Assembly: GCA_025175895.1 (NCBI GenBank)
Contig: JAKLTH010000293.1
Span: 1-64,000, forward strand
Source: Wurfbainia villosa
Taxonomy: Eukaryota > Streptophyta > Magnoliopsida > Zingiberales > Zingiberaceae
Length of the DNA stretch: 64,000 nt
Direction of reading: 5' to 3'
The position numbers were made by a program, and so were the translations under genes. Below, in pieces: positions 11,465 to 24,688 of this stretch (position 1 is the first letter of the stretch; each line of letters opens with the position of its first letter). Under the pieces are notes generated by a model. That model was not told where the DNA came from. It did no database searches and worked only from the letters and a program-made list of their open reading frames with translations.

Positions 11465-12083
11465 TGTTAGTGAAAGCCCTAGAGTCAATCATGTGATGAT
11501 TATTGGATGGACTTTGTTGTATCATATTCTTATTTATAGAGGCATGGTTATTATATTTACTTGTATTGGTGTTAAATAACTAAGTATAATAACGTCCTTG
11601 AGTAGAAGGTTCTTATCTATATCAATCGATTGGTTGAATCGATAATGAGATGATATAGAGAACACTACTCTTAATCATTCCTAGTCAAGTATTAACATTC
11701 AGGGATAATGTTAATGCAAAGAGACTAGGATATAGGTCACCTCGATGACTTGATCTCACAAGTCATGGATATGTGATATCAAGTTGACACATGGGTATGC
11801 ATTGAAGAATGTATACTGAATGAAGTCATCATTGTTCGTTATATGAGTGTCATATACTTTCTCATGTGACTATTAATATGACTATTAGTCCTTGGACATA
11901 AAGTCACCATGGTTCCCTACATAAGGAGTTGCATACTTTGGCTTCGTCAAACGTCACCCGTAAATGGGTGAACTATAAAGGCGAACGGGTATTAGCGTAA
12001 TGGAAATGTGATGTTTATGTCTATCCTCCTATTTGTGGTATAGATACATCGTTGATAGAGTGAGATCACTAAGTGCATGGTCA
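11465..12083 (+). repeat. B1 3' LTR, left segment
   Basis: Starts TGTTAGTGAAAGCCC, as do the B2 LTRs at 53318 and 60520. Interrupted by A2; GGTCA at 12079-12083 is the target duplication. Confidence 0.88.
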
Positions 12084-14095
12084 TGTTCGGTTTCCGGCAC
12101 CGCGGCGTGTGTGTGTTCGATCATGTTTCGTAAACATGAGCACAGCGGAAGCAATTAAAATAATAAATCTATATTTATTACAACACACACAACACACGCA
12201 TGCTATTACAACAAGTGTAGACATAACCGTAAATTAAAATTTGCAATAAAAGGAATTTTATCTACGTTATACCTTTCGTATGACGTGTAGCGGGAACGGC
12301 ATCAACCGGAACGATCCTCGTAAGAATCGTCTCTATCCGTATCCACGCCGAGCTCCTCGGGATGACTTCGCTAAGCCACACGTCTCGTTCGCCTCGTCGT
12401 TGAAGAGGCGCGTGATCGAGAGATGATCACGATCCGAATCCAAATTCGGATCCAACGTTCTCAAACTCGCTTCTCCGGAGAAGTGTTCGACCATCACGAT
12501 CGGCCCATCGCCCGTCTCTCACCTCGAGGAGATCGTCCCCGATAAGTTAGCGCTGTCGGAGCACTAATCGTCAAGCGCTCAAGACGCTCCGATCGGAAAA
12601 GCATCACAGTCGAGGCTAGTGGAGAGTAGGCGCCGGCCAACCAAGGAAAGAAAAGCCTCACCTTGCCTATGCCTCAACATCGAGGGTCGCGGAGGTTCAC
12701 CGGCTGAAGATTGGCCCAACATGGTTGGCACTTGCTAGATGCAAAAGAGGCCATCTCCAGGAGAGGGTTAGTAGTCATAGTTGTTAAGCCCTTATTTATA
12801 GAGAACTAATTCTCTTAATGGTTAATGGATCATACATCCAAGCCCGTTAACCGCTCCATTAAGATAAGTTAAAATAAACCAAACCATGATGGTTTATTTT
12901 AAGTTAAGCCGAACCAACCTTTGGTTCATTCGCTTAATATAAACCAAACCCTTTGGTTTATCTCATCCATTAGAACCAAACCATTTTGGTCCATCCATTA
13001 TGTCTTCAAGACACTTGCCCATCCACGCTTCCATTGCTCAAGCAATTTCCATTTGCTCGCTTTATGTTGGTCCAACCAAACATAGTTTCTCCATTGCCAA
13101 TCCCATTCTCAAGCTCGTTTTAAATCCTTTGGATTACACTCGTTGTGCGTGTGACCAAATAGGTTCTCGGTTTTTGTTGTTCGTCTATAATTAACCATTA
13201 ATTATAGAACGATCATGAGTGGCACCTAGTAGTACATCATGATCCCCAATTAACCGAAAAGATCAGCGGATCGATCGAACTATTTACCAAACTCCTTTTC
13301 GATGATTTGCCCCATTCCTTCACTCATCTTATACCCACTTGGTTAGACATGGTCTATAGTGTTGATCCCACTAAGGTACGTCACACCTAGCATTCTCCAA
13401 GTATCATTTCCTAGTCCCAATAGTTACTCACATGTATCAAGTACCTTACTCTAAACATGTAATGCAAAGACTTTAGTAACAATCGAGAGGCCATGGGTAT
13501 ACATCTCCTCGCATGAGAGTGGTGAATCCTTTATAGGCTATTCAAACCTTGATCACTTTCCTTATACCCAATCATCCGGGTCCACATCTCAGAGATGTTT
13601 GTTTGTCATCTAAGTCTCCATGATCAAGATGACTTGAATACCGCAAGTCAAAGGAACATCGCATTAAGCCATAAGAACTTCATTGACATATCTATGCAGA
13701 GAACCATATGAAGTCCCAAGATGGTCACTCAATGAACTAGTTACCATAACTAGCATCCACGATTAACTCGGACATCACTATGTCTCGGCCGAGAGAATCA
13801 CCGCTTGGATACACCAAGGTATACCTGTGCTAGTCTCACGAATTGATGGTGTCCAGATCCATCAATTCATCGACTAGGATAATTACATACATCACAATTC
13901 ACATGTAGAGATACTCACTAGTTGTGATCCAATCACAAATTCTCTCATCGTGAATCGTATCGTGGACATTCGATAAATGAGTTTAACCAATCAAATACAT
14001 TAAACATGTATACTCAAATAGTGAATCTTCATTTATCATATAAATGGTTCATACATAAGCGATTGCCTTAGGACATCTCTCATATATTACTAACG
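12084..14095 (-). repeat. A2 3' LTR
   Basis: 2012 bp, the most decayed A-family LTR. The terminal TG/CA bases are altered at both ends (TGTTCGG at 12084, CTAACG at 14095). The hairpin seen in the other three copies is disrupted near 12590-12640. Confidence 0.88.
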
Positions 14096-15645
14096 GACTC
14101 CCACTTGGCCTAATGCCAATCGCTCATATCAATACCATAAGCTCTATGACCCTCGAACTTACTTTGAGGTAATGCTTTATCAAAGGATCCACTAAGTTCC
14201 TTTGTGAATTTTTCGATTTGTATTTTCTCCTACTTATGATCTCTCGATAAATTAGCGTTTTCATTGTGGCTCACATGTTCTCGATCAATGATTGATCGAT
14301 AGACTTCACTTTTTCAAATGATGATAAAAGTTTTCAAAACCTTATTTTGATCATATTCGCTTCTCTAGCTACGCTTGTACACAAACAATGATCCGATGCA
14401 TGGCATAAGATGAGTCATGACATTTACCTTAATTTAGATTCTAGGTGAAATCATATATGAAGACTAAGACATGGAATCATCCTTGTGCATAAAGTAGCAT
14501 CCGTATACCCTATCACATACGCTTCTCCATTTATTAGAACACATCCTTAGTTCTTCTCAAGTACTTAAGGATCGTCTTTTAATACCGCCCAATGATCCAT
14601 TCTATCGATCGTATCTGCGTGACACTCGAGATATCATCGTCGTGTAAAGCATACATGATATGATCCGTCCTATGCATAGGGAATCTTACTCATGCAAATC
14701 CTCTTGTCTTCATACGGGCGGTGACAAGGTGTACCCCATGACGATAACCTTTCTTGGATTCCGACATGCTAAACCTATTTGCTTTTCGGTCTATATGTAG
14801 ACTGCGAAGACCAAGCAACCTTCGATCTATCTCTAGAGTTCTTAATCCTACGGATGTAGGTTGCTTCTCCCATTTCTTTCATGTAGAATGTCTTGGATAA
14901 CAAAACCTTAACTTACTGTAAGATTGACTCTTCGTTTACTATAAGTAATATGTCATCTAAATACAATACTAGGAACACGACTGCACTCCCACTAACCTTC
15001 TTGTACACACAAGGTTAAATGTCGTGAGAAATCAAACTTTTGATGATCGTCTCATCAAAATGATATTCCCTCTGGATGCTTGCTTCAATCCATAAATGGA
15101 TCGTTTACTTGCATACCTTGGTTTTATCCCGATGAGGAAACCTTACTCAGTATCATATACACCTCGAGCAAGTTTCCATTATAAAGCTATTTTCACATCC
15201 ATCGCCATATCTCATAATCATAATGAGGTTTATGGCGGTGGACGTGGATGGATTTAAAAAGCGCTACATGCGAATAGGTCATAATCAACACCTTGCTTTT
15301 GACGATATCCTTTCGCCACCAATCTAGCCTTATAGGTAATCACATTACCATCCATGTCGGTTTTCTTCTTGAAAACCCACTTGCACCCTATAGGCTTTAT
15401 GCCTTCAGTGTCGACAACCAAGTTCAAACTTTTTTTATGGAATCCATTTCCGACTTTAATGAGCCACTTATCCCTTTCTGAACTTGGACTTCTTCATCTG
15501 TAGGCTCCTCATCATCAATGAGTAACCGTGAGTTCCGACGACTACGAAATCCATATCTCTCGGGAATATTGCGTGTTATCTAGATCTAAAGATGTGGTGT
15601 TAATAGATTCATAGATTGCTCATCACTATGAGTTCCATTATGTGC
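14096..15645 (-). pseudogene. A2 RT/RNase H remnant
   Basis: Minus-strand homology to A1 6860-8463: the polypurine tract at 14096-14106, RNase H, then RT. Mirrors of the A1 sequence encoding YVDD and GNDVS are recognisable near 14940-14975. No frame is open for more than about 60 residues, because of stops and frequent short indels. Confidence 0.75.
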
Positions 15646-15967
15646 TCACCGTATCTCATTAATGTCTATTTGAGTCTCTCGAGCCTCCTCAAGCTCGACG
15701 ACACTCCCACTGTTTTCTTGCAAGAGAAACTCTTTCTCTAGAAACACAGCATGCCTTGAAACAAACACCTTTTGTTTCACAGGATGATAGAATTGGTAAC
15801 CCCTTGTTTCCTTAGGGTATCCAATAAATAGACATTTATCAGACTTAGCATCCAATTTATGCTAACCCAAGCGGACAAAGACAGGATAACCCATATCTTC
15901 AAGTAAGATACATAGTGCTCCAAGATATGGAGTCAAAACAAAGGAAGGAGTCACATGATTCATCGAC
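15646..15967 (-). pseudogene. A2 integrase-RT linker fragment
   Basis: An open stretch at 15855-15646 with LFIGYPKETRGYQFYHP and VFVSRHAVFLEKEFL, matching A1 6600-6800. This linker follows the integrase core in copia pol. Between this stretch and 15968 the sequence is rearranged compared with A1. Confidence 0.7.
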
Positions 15968-16540
15968 CTAGGACTTGGAAGGATTGTCTCTTAGATAATC
16001 AAGAAACTCTTGACTTAAGTATTCACCACCTCGATCCGATCGAAGTATTTTAATACTCTTATCATGTTGTTTCTCTACTTCATTTCTGAATTCTTTGAAC
16101 CTTTCAAAGGCTTCAGACTTGTGTTTCATCAAGAACACATACCCAAACCGTGAGTGATCATCGGTGAAGGTAATGAAGTAGCCATAGCCTCCTAATGCTT
16201 GAGTTGACATAGGTCCACATACATCAGTATGTACTAGACCTAGTAACTCTCCCACTCGTTCACCTTTTCCAGTAAAAGGTAACTTAGTCATATTGCCTTT
16301 TAAGCATGATTCGCATGTATCGTATGAATCCAATTCAAACGATTCCAGAATTCCACATCGGTGTAATTCGGACATGCGTTTCTTGCTTATATGGCCAAGA
16401 CGACAATGCCACATATAGGAGTCTATTTGATTATCCTTTCGAGCACGCGTGTTGCTCGCTTCGATATTGAAAATGTCACTGGATACGTCCAACGTATAAA
16501 CACCATTGCTTAAAGTTCCAAATTCCATAAAGAACTCCAT
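15968..16540 (-). pseudogene. A2 integrase (open for 190 residues, active site incomplete)
   Basis: Open frame with a complete HHCC finger (HCRLGH, MSELHRC, YDTCESC) and the first two catalytic acids (Asp in HTDVCGP, Asp in LRSDRGGEY). After DYLRDN the sequence jumps to PSKS and a stop. Compared with A1, the piece encoding the third acid (Glu in NGVSERR) is deleted. The upstream part reads TLSNGVYTLDVSSDIF, the GAG-pre-integrase domain. Confidence 0.85.
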
Positions 16541-16911
16541 TCAAAGTTATGTAACAACAATTGTTACTAAAAGTCAAATGGTACCCATTTCTATTTAAAC
16601 ACGAAATAGAAATGATGTTATTTATCAACGAAGGAACATAAAAGCAATTGTCCAGTTCTAAGACAAGTCCTACAGGGAGTTCCAACAAATACGTTCCGCT
16701 GGCGAGTGCAGCAACCGTTGCTCCATTCCCAACACGTAAATTTGACTCTCCTTGGCGAGTCTTTAGTCTTCTTCCTTATCCCATGTATGTCATTACATAT
16801 ATGTGAGCCACACCCAGTATCAAATACCCAAGTGTCTGAGGAAATAGAATGACAATCAATAAAGAAGATTTCTGAAGAAGATGGGGCATCCGATGCCTTA
16901 TCCTTCTTCAC
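16541..16911 (-). pseudogene. A2 protease region
   Basis: FDTGCGSHICNDIH carries the DTG triad. A frameshift follows, and the matching downstream piece (VPSLINNIISISCLN) lies in another frame at 16688-16476. The order and spacing match A1 5400-5790. Confidence 0.78.
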
Positions 16912-17510
16912 GGACTCAAGATAAATCTACTTTCTTCAGAATGGCTCTCCTGCCATAATGATGGCAAGTTTCCTTTTGTGCTAGTTCTACCTTCTTAGCC
17001 CTTCTCTTCTTTCCTTATCTGTTCCTTTGACTTCCTCTTAGAACCTTTCTTGAGGAATCAACTAACGACTCGCCTCCTCGCCATGCTTCTCAAGACTCCA
17101 GTCTTCAAAGATATTGAGAAGCGACACAGATGAACCTCCTAGCATCTCGGAGGTGAAGAGGAGCTTTGAGACTTCAACCTTTCGAATCTCACACTTGCTC
17201 ATCAACCAACACACAAAGATGAAGGACTACGATATGAGCATCCATATGCTCATGATGATTTCGAAGCTTCGGATCCAACGCGGCTAGCATGATGCAACTC
17301 ATTTGTTCAGAATCACTCACATGTTTCTGATAGGCCAACAATTGGTCAGAGTTGCATCGTCACTAGGATCGCGGGAAGAGGCGCCGAGGACATTTACAAG
17401 CTTTTCACCTTGAGAACAATTCTCAAGTTTCTAAGCCACCCAAGAAGTTCGCCCAATTTATTTGAATCCAAAATGGAACGCAAATTCAAACACATCATGA
17501 TCAATATATT
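16912..17510 (-). pseudogene. A2 gag (broken)
   Basis: Mirror of A1 gag: the coding homology starts near 17500 and includes the sequence for the leucine-rich segment and the Lys-rich tail. No open frame exceeds 60 residues. Confidence 0.65.
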
Positions 17511-18759
17511 AACTTAGAAATACAAAATGAGCATATATGAGAAAGATGATTTTAAAATGCATCAATATACATTTATAAATCCCATTCATTTTTGAATTTC
17601 AAAAACCCCAAAATCACTTGGAGATTGTAGGTCCATCTCCGAATGGTGATATCCATCATAGTTATGAACAACCTTGGAGAGTCCAACAAGCCATTCATAA
17701 CTACGATGGTAGGTATCATCTATACGATTGCATATCACGTATATGCAACTATCACCCTGTTCTATCAACTAATTGAATGTTCACACATACATCGGGTTGT
17801 TAACACATTAACAAGTATGCATCATATGCATAGCACCCAACTTCACCTCCCTTTACATCGACCTTGGAGAGTCCAACAAATCGATGCTCGAGTTAAAAGC
17901 CAACCCATTAATCGGGACATAGTTTTAATATGGTTAGGCGCATTCAACCAATTAGCCCGACTTGGAGAGAGTCCAACAACCAAAGCTAACGATTGACCTC
18001 GACTCTTACCATATTAGTATTAAACTATTCCATGGTTTGAACATATTGAGTTGGTAGGGCTTGGAAGAGTCCAACAACCCAAACAGAAAGCAGAACTACG
18101 GTTCTAACCATATTAATGGAAGGTGTAGGCTTTAATATTGATTAAGGGTTTTTATGTCTCATCCTCTTTGCATGCAAATAACTATTATCTACATGGCATG
18201 GCATACATGGCATACATCTACATGTCACGACACGCATGACATAATGTTATGCATCTAATGCAATTACATGGCATACAATTATGTCATGTATGTAATTTCC
18301 TTATATGTCATAACTATTTATGGAAATAAAATATGTTTAAGATTTGATTCTCCAAATCAAATCATAATTAAATTAGGAAACAAATTTCCAAATCTAATCA
18401 CATATTTTATTCATGGAATTATTTGATTAAGGAAAATCTATTTAGGAAACCAATTTCCTAAATCTTTAAAACTACTTATGGAAATTAAATATTTTAAGAT
18501 TTGATTTACCAAATCAAATCATGATTAAATTAGGAAACAAATTTCCAGAATCTAATCAAATATTTTATTTATGGAAAATATAAATTTCCATAAATACTTC
18601 CAACTTTCCAAAAGTGGAAGATTTCCATAAATACTTCTAGACTTTCCAAAATTGAAAAATTTCCATAAATACTTCTAAATTTCCAAAATTTAGAAAACTT
18701 CCAGAAATACATTATGACTATCGCAAAACCATTTTTACGATTATGTCGAAACACAACCT
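17511..18759 (-). other. A2 leader
   Basis: Non-coding, homologous to 3544-4807. Four hairpin units read CTTGGAGAGTCCAAC on the plus strand (about 17673, 17863, 17961 and 18060), followed by the AT-rich ATTTCCATAAATA blocks (18300-18720). Confidence 0.7.
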
Positions 18760-18774
18760 GGGCTCTGATACCAC
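18760..18774 (-). other. primer-binding site of A2
   Basis: Minus strand GTGGTATCAGAGCCC, directly next to the LTR end at 18775. Complementary to the initiator-Met tRNA end. Confidence 0.88.
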
Positions 18775-20935
18775 TGTTGGGTTTCCGGCACCGCGGCGTG
18801 TGTGTGTTCGATCATGTTTCGTAAACATGAGCACAGCGGAAGCAATTAAAATAATAAATCTATATTTATTACAACACACACAACACACGCATGCTATTAC
18901 AACAAGTGTAGACATAACCGTAAATTAAAATTTGCAATAAAAGGAATTTTATCTACGTTATACCTTTCGTATGACGTGTAGCGGGAACGGCATCAACCGG
19001 AACGATCCTCGTAAGAATCGTCTCTATCCGTATCCACGCCGAGCTCCTCGGGATGACTTCGCTAAGTCACGAGCTTCGTCTTCGTATGGGTTACTAGCCT
19101 CGTGTTGAAGACGACGTGATCGAGAGATGATCACGATCCGAATCCAAATTCGGATCCTAAAACGAGTTCTCAAAACTCGCTTCTCCAGAGAGGTATTCGT
19201 CAACCGTTTGGACGAATCCTTCGCCCTCCACCTCAGAGGATTACCGAGATCAAATCCCCGTAAGTTAGCCGCTGTCGGAGCACTAACCGTCGCCCAAACG
19301 ACGCCCGGAGAGGAGAAGCTGTCCAGAAAACTGGACAGCTTGGTGGAGGAGTAGGCGCCGGCCAACCAAGGAAAGAAAAGCCTCACCTTGATGCCAAACC
19401 TATAGGAGATCACCGGAGGGTCGCCGGAGGTTCACCGGCTGAAGATTGGTCACGGCAACAAGTTGGAAGGCTGCACCACAAGCTGCGGCAACAAGATGTT
19501 GGGCGAATAGGAGAGGGAGGGGTTTGGGCGGCCAAGGTTAATTAGCCTTAGGGTTAGGGTTTAAGCCCTATTTTATAGAGAACTAATTCTCTTAATGGTT
19601 AATGGATCATATCCATAAAGCCCGTTAACCCGCTCCATTAAGATAAGTTAAAATAAACCAAACCATGATGGTTTATTTTAAGTTAAAACGAACCGAATCA
19701 ACCTTTGGTTCATTCGTTTAATATAAACCAAACCCTTTGGTTTATTCTCATCCATTGGATTAGAACCAAACCATTTTGGTCCATCCATTATGTCTTCATA
19801 AGACACGGCCCATCCACGCTTCCATTGCGATCAAACAATTTCATGCTCGCTTTATGTTTGGTCCAACCAAACATAGTTTCTCTCGGTCTGAGAATCCCAT
19901 TCTCAAGCTCGTTTTAAATCCTTTGGATTACACTCGTTGTGCGTGTGACCAAATAGGTTCTCGGTTTATGTTGGCCATCTATAATTAACCATTAATTATA
20001 GAACGATCATGAGTGGCACCTAGTAGTACATCATGATCCCCAATTAACCGAAAAGATCAACGGTTGATCGAACTATTTAAACCCTTGATGCTCGAATGAA
20101 TCGTGCCCCATTCCTTCACTCATCTTATACCCACTTGGTTCGGGACATGGTCTATTGTGTCATCCCCACTAGGTGACTCACGTCACACCTAGCCAAGTAT
20201 CATTTCCTCGTCCTACGGATTCTAGTTACTCCACATGTATCGAAGAGTACCTTACTCTAAACATGTAATGCTTTGGCCAAAGACTTTAGTAACAATCCGA
20301 CGAGAGGCCATGGGTATACATCTCCTGCAAGGAGTGGTGAATCCTTTATAGGCTATTCAAACACCTTCGATCACTTCGACTTATACCCAATCATCCGGGT
20401 CCACATCTCCTTAGAGATGTTTGCTTAAGATGTCAAAGCATAAGTCTCCATGATCAAGATGACTTGAATCAAGTCGAAGGAACATCGCACTTAAGCCACG
20501 ATAAGAACTTCATTGACATATCTATATATGCAGAACCATATGAAGTCTTACGGTGGTCACTCAATGAACTAGTTACCATAACTAGCATCCACGATTAACT
20601 CGGACATCACTATGTCTCGGCCCGGTGAGAATCACCGCTTGGATACACCAAGGAGTATACCTCGTGCTAGTCTCAAGAATTGATGGTGTCGGATCCATCA
20701 ATTCATCGACTAGGATAATTGATACATCACAATTACACATGTAGAGATACTCACTAGTTGTGATCCAATCACAAATTCTCTCATCTTTGTGAATATCGTG
20801 GACATTCGATAAATGAGTTTAAGATCCAATCAAATACATTAAACATGTATACTCAAATAGTGAATCTTCATTTATCATATAAATGGTTCATACATAAGGC
20901 GATTGCCTTAGGACATCTCTCATATATTACTAACA
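18775..20935 (-). repeat. A2 5' LTR
   Basis: 2161 bp with intact TGTTAG/CAACA ends. Contains the hairpin (19316-19341), the TATA box (about 19570-19580, minus) and the AACCA/TGGTT array (19640-19775). Confidence 0.92.
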
Positions 20936-22095
20936 GGTCATGCCCAAATGAGTCAATATGATATATTGAGCTCATTTGATTAGAGTGAGTCTACTTGAAG
21001 TTCAAGATATAGATTGTACCGAGGATGACACGGTATATGTCTCAATTGGTCAATCTAGATGTCAAGGATAGAGGGACATTGTCACATATTGTGAGAGTCA
21101 CAATTAGTAGTCACAAAGGTGATGTTGGATCTCAACATTCTTGTAACTTGGGTAGCAATGATGTGTTACTAGATACTGCTCATTGCTTATATTCCTAAAT
21201 CGGTTTAAGAGCATTGCCAACTTTACAAGAACCTATAGGGTCACACACAAAGGGCAATTAGATGGAGATTAGGTTCATATGATGAATCATGAGGATTAGG
21301 TTCATAGGATAAACCAAATTGGATTAAGAGTAATCCAAATTAGACTAATTGAGTTGGACTCAAGTTGATCCAAGTGTTGAATGAGTCTAATTTAGATTTG
21401 ATTCATCGAGTCAAATTAACTAATGAATTGAGATTCATTAAATCAAATTGACTTGAATCAAATAGTTGGATTTAATCAACCATGGGAGATAAGTGATCAA
21501 GTTTGACTTGACTTGAGAGGGAAGATGAATGGTCAATTTTGACTTGACCAATTGTTATGTCATGGTGACTTCGCATGAGGCCAGCCAATGATGATGCTCC
21601 ACATCATCATGGACACATCTTGGGTGCCACCTCATGAGGGAGACCAAGAGCCATTGGCTCTTGGAGTTACATGCATGCATGTAACCCCCTTATAGTGGTT
21701 GGCCACTATTGATGGGTTATGAAAGTGTGAAGTTAAGTTTGTAACTTCATGATCTTCTTCCACATCTCTTCCCTCAAGCTCTCTCTTTCTCATCTTGTCG
21801 TGAGCCTCTAAGGGGTGCTAGCACACTCTAGGTTGCTTTTCTCCACCTATTGCTTGTGTGGATACCGATAAAGGAGTGTACACTTGACACTCTCGAGTTC
21901 CGACAAGCCATTTGGATGAGCGGGATAAGCGAAGGGCGTCACATCAAGGATAAAACTCTTAACATGTAGATCTAGAGTAGATCTAAGGTTTTAAACACAT
22001 ACATGTAGTTTTGTTTATCTTCGCACGGATCTGTGGCCGACTTCCGGAGTTTTTGCAATGCAAAAAGTGGTTTTTGTGGCTCGAATAGTCCAATA
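20936..22095 (+). repeat. B1 3' LTR, right segment
   Basis: Resumes the B-family LTR after A2: GGTCATGCCCAAATGAG continues what stops at 12083. Ends in CCAATA at 22095, where B2 has CCAACA. Contains the RY-type palindrome core at 21666-21685. Confidence 0.88.
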
Positions 22096-24250
22096 GCCGG
22101 AGCGTTGGGACGGATTTGCTAGCCGCTTCCTTTCTCTCTGTTGTGAGTTTCCAGTGCTTTTTAGGGCACCAGTGTGCCATTCTAGCAGTCTAGCTTTCTC
22201 CTAGGGTTTGCGAGACCTAGGGTGGTTCGCCTCGTGATCTGACCTCTTAGATGAGTTCCTATATATATAGGTTCGACTTTCCATAAATGCTCTGAAAAAC
22301 TTTATTTCTTCAAATTTATGGCGCCGCCACATGGCCATATGAATTTCACACGGCCATCCGTGTTCAAGGTTGTAACCGACTAAAATTTGGGCTAAAAATC
22401 AGGCTAGAAATTTAACATGGTCATATGGATTTCACACGACCGACCGTGTGGATTTTTGGAGCCTCCATTTTGATCTATTTCGCTTCAGGAACATGCCCAA
22501 TTTCTTGGGACATGGCCAGTGTGTGTTCCCTAAAGTCCGTGCTCTATAAATTGCTCTATTTTTGCTCCAAAAATGCTATCCTAAACATAAATTAACAAAA
22601 GTATATCTCCGAACTAAAAAATAGGCAATGAATACAAAATAAGGAAGAATATGCATGAAACAAGTATAAAATGCAATGAAATGTGTACTAAAACTACTCC
22701 TAAAATCCTATATATTTTGCTCACATCATGGACATTATGGGACCAAACCCTGATATACGAAATGTTGACCCTTTGGGAGTGTCAACTGATGTCAAGTTAG
22801 GAAGCCAAGGATAGGCCCTCCAACCACCCATTGGAAGTCAAGGAGTAACTCCTCAGAGAATACCAGTCCCTACCACTACCGATTGGGTCATGGACAAGGT
22901 GTGTATACCTACACTGGCCAAGATGATGAAGGATCAATTTACCTTATTTCCGGGGATACCGATCCATGGATTGGTCATGCATGGATGGACAATCTAGAAG
23001 ACTCATTTGGACATAACCTACATGGATGTAGAGAAGGTGAAGCTTGTTGTGTATCACTTACGAGATCAGGCCATCACATGATGGAAAATGCAGTAGATAA
23101 TTTTTGGAGAACAGAGCATCAAGTGGAAACTATTCTGAGAGGGTTTTGAGAGAGAGAGTGTTTTCTGACCTCTTTCGGTATAAGTTGTCATTAGGAGTTT
23201 CTGAATCTTAAGCAAGGCGATCGAAGCATCATAGATTACAATGTAGAATTTAATCGACTTGTAGAATGTTTACCCCACTTAGGAACCCAGGACTGTGATC
23301 GTATGCTCCAATTCGTCCAAGGTCTTATAGTCTATATTCGGATAAGAATGTTTGAATCTTTCATTGTTATTTATTGAAAAATGTTAGACCAAGCCATACT
23401 GATCGAGATGACCCAACAACAAGTAACTCGAGAGAAGGAATCAGAGAGACAAATATTGCAGATAGTCTCAGACGAAGGACAAGCAGCTCAATAGTCAAAA
23501 AGCGCAAAGTCATACTTAAAGGTCATGATCTAGCACTAAAGGAGCCTCTCAACTAGTGAAGTTAGCTCGACTCTCCTCTGAGTCAACCAGCAGAAGCGAT
23601 CATATGACATTAGTTTGGTAAGATGTTATCATTGTAGATTAGTTAAAATAACACTACTAAGGGAGATTCTAACATCCCAATATGAAGTAAAATAGTTACC
23701 CCTTAGATTTTGATAGTCATATCTTGACATGAGATTAGACCACCGTATACTTAGAGTAAGAGATTCTAATACATAGAACTTCCACACAAATGCACTAGAT
23801 CTCACACTTGCTGAAGATGAGAAGACTAGTAACCAATTTAGGATATGGATCAGAGTGGCGCAGTGGAAGCATGATCGGCCCATAACCACACGATAAGTTA
23901 TATAAGAGAGTTTACGCTCTAACAAAAGGATGCTAAGATATTAGAATAAGTTGGGAGAACGATATAATACTTAGGGTTACCTAACCGTAGAAGTACATAA
24001 GGAATTTCATATTTCATTAATATGGAAATATGTACTTAACTTATTTACATTGTGAAGGTTATAGATGGAGTTTCAGATCATATTTTAGATGCAAAGAGTT
24101 TTGATTATGATGCAAGGTCATCTGCTGGATAGAAGTTGGATGGTAATGTGACTATGATACGAAAACTACCTGGAGCAGAAGAATGACGTACAAATAGAAT
24201 ATTTTCATTATTGCATCTCTAGTAGGAAATTTGGGGATCAAATGTTTATT
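22096..24250 (+). mobile_element. G1: Ty3/gypsy remnant, internal region
   Basis: Leader-like DNA (22096-22760) contains the repeated phrase CACATGGCCATATGAATTTCACACGG. A gag relic follows (22800-23560), then non-coding 3' sequence to the polypurine tract at 24251. There is no protease, RT or integrase, so most of pol is deleted. The left end is covered by B1, so its 5' LTR is not seen in this window. The related fragment in H (41790-42176, inverted) matches 22790-22870. Confidence 0.7.
22800..23560 (+). pseudogene. gypsy gag relic
   Basis: Retrotransposon gag domain: SGDTDPWIGHAWMDNLEDSF, then a shifted frame with GCREGE and HLRDQA-like residues, and later an RYKLS...LNLKQG-like stretch near 23180-23220. 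This order (DP-x-x-A-x-x-W, then a VR-x-A/YHLR segment) is the normal one for Ty3/gypsy gag. At least three frameshifts or stops are present, so it is non-functional. Confidence 0.65.
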
Positions 24251-24262
24251 AGTGGGGGAGAA
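24251..24262 (+). other. polypurine tract of G1
   Basis: AGTGGGGGAGAA directly before an LTR start TGTAATATATC. The phrase before it (TTTGGGGATCAAATGTTTATT) is the usual gypsy 3' end context; the mirror of a similar phrase lies at 39960-39995 in H. Confidence 0.75.
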
Positions 24263-24688
24263 TGTAATATATCAAAAAAAAAATTAAAATTAATATAATA
24301 TAATATAATGATAATATAATTTAAAATAAAATAAATAAAATACATTTATTTATTTATTCAAAAGAAATTAGTTATTTATTAGTATTTTAATTGATAATTT
24401 TGGGATAAGATTTTAGTAGATTGGACTAAGTCTAATTATATTATCTAACCCGTTGATTAAGTCAATTAATATAGGGTTATATAAATTAAATTGTAGGTTA
24501 AGATTTGAAAGGAAAGGGTTGGAATTAGAGATTTAAATCTCGTTTTTCTCTTTCCCTCCTCATTCTCTCTTCTCGCGTTGGCCACCCATGTGCCGCCACG
24601 GCCTTCACCCGCTGCTCACGCCCCCGCACGCATGCCCATCGCCACATTCAACCAGCACTGGCCACCTTCAAGCTAGCCTCCGTCCGTC
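24263..24688 (+). repeat. G1 3' LTR, left segment
   Basis: Starts TGTAATATATC and is very AT-rich at first (24270-24420), then has a pyrimidine-rich GC stretch at 24540-24688. Interrupted at 24689 by element D. Confidence 0.65.

Larger units (their letters stand above)
12084..20935 (-). mobile_element. A2: Ty1/copia retrotransposon of the A family, inverted and degenerate
   Basis: Same family as A1 on the opposite strand. LTRs are 12084-14095 and 18775-20935. Target duplication GGTCA at 12079-12083 and 20936-20940. The primer site is intact at 18760-18774. The integrase is open for 190 residues, but a deletion removes its catalytic Glu, and RT is heavily broken. It is nested in the B1 3' LTR. 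Confidence 0.92.

Noticed and set aside
19546..19565. Telomere-like TTAGGG repeats in A2's LTR
   Set aside because: Only about two units, not the plant TTTAGGG array; more likely a short promoter-type telo-box or chance.
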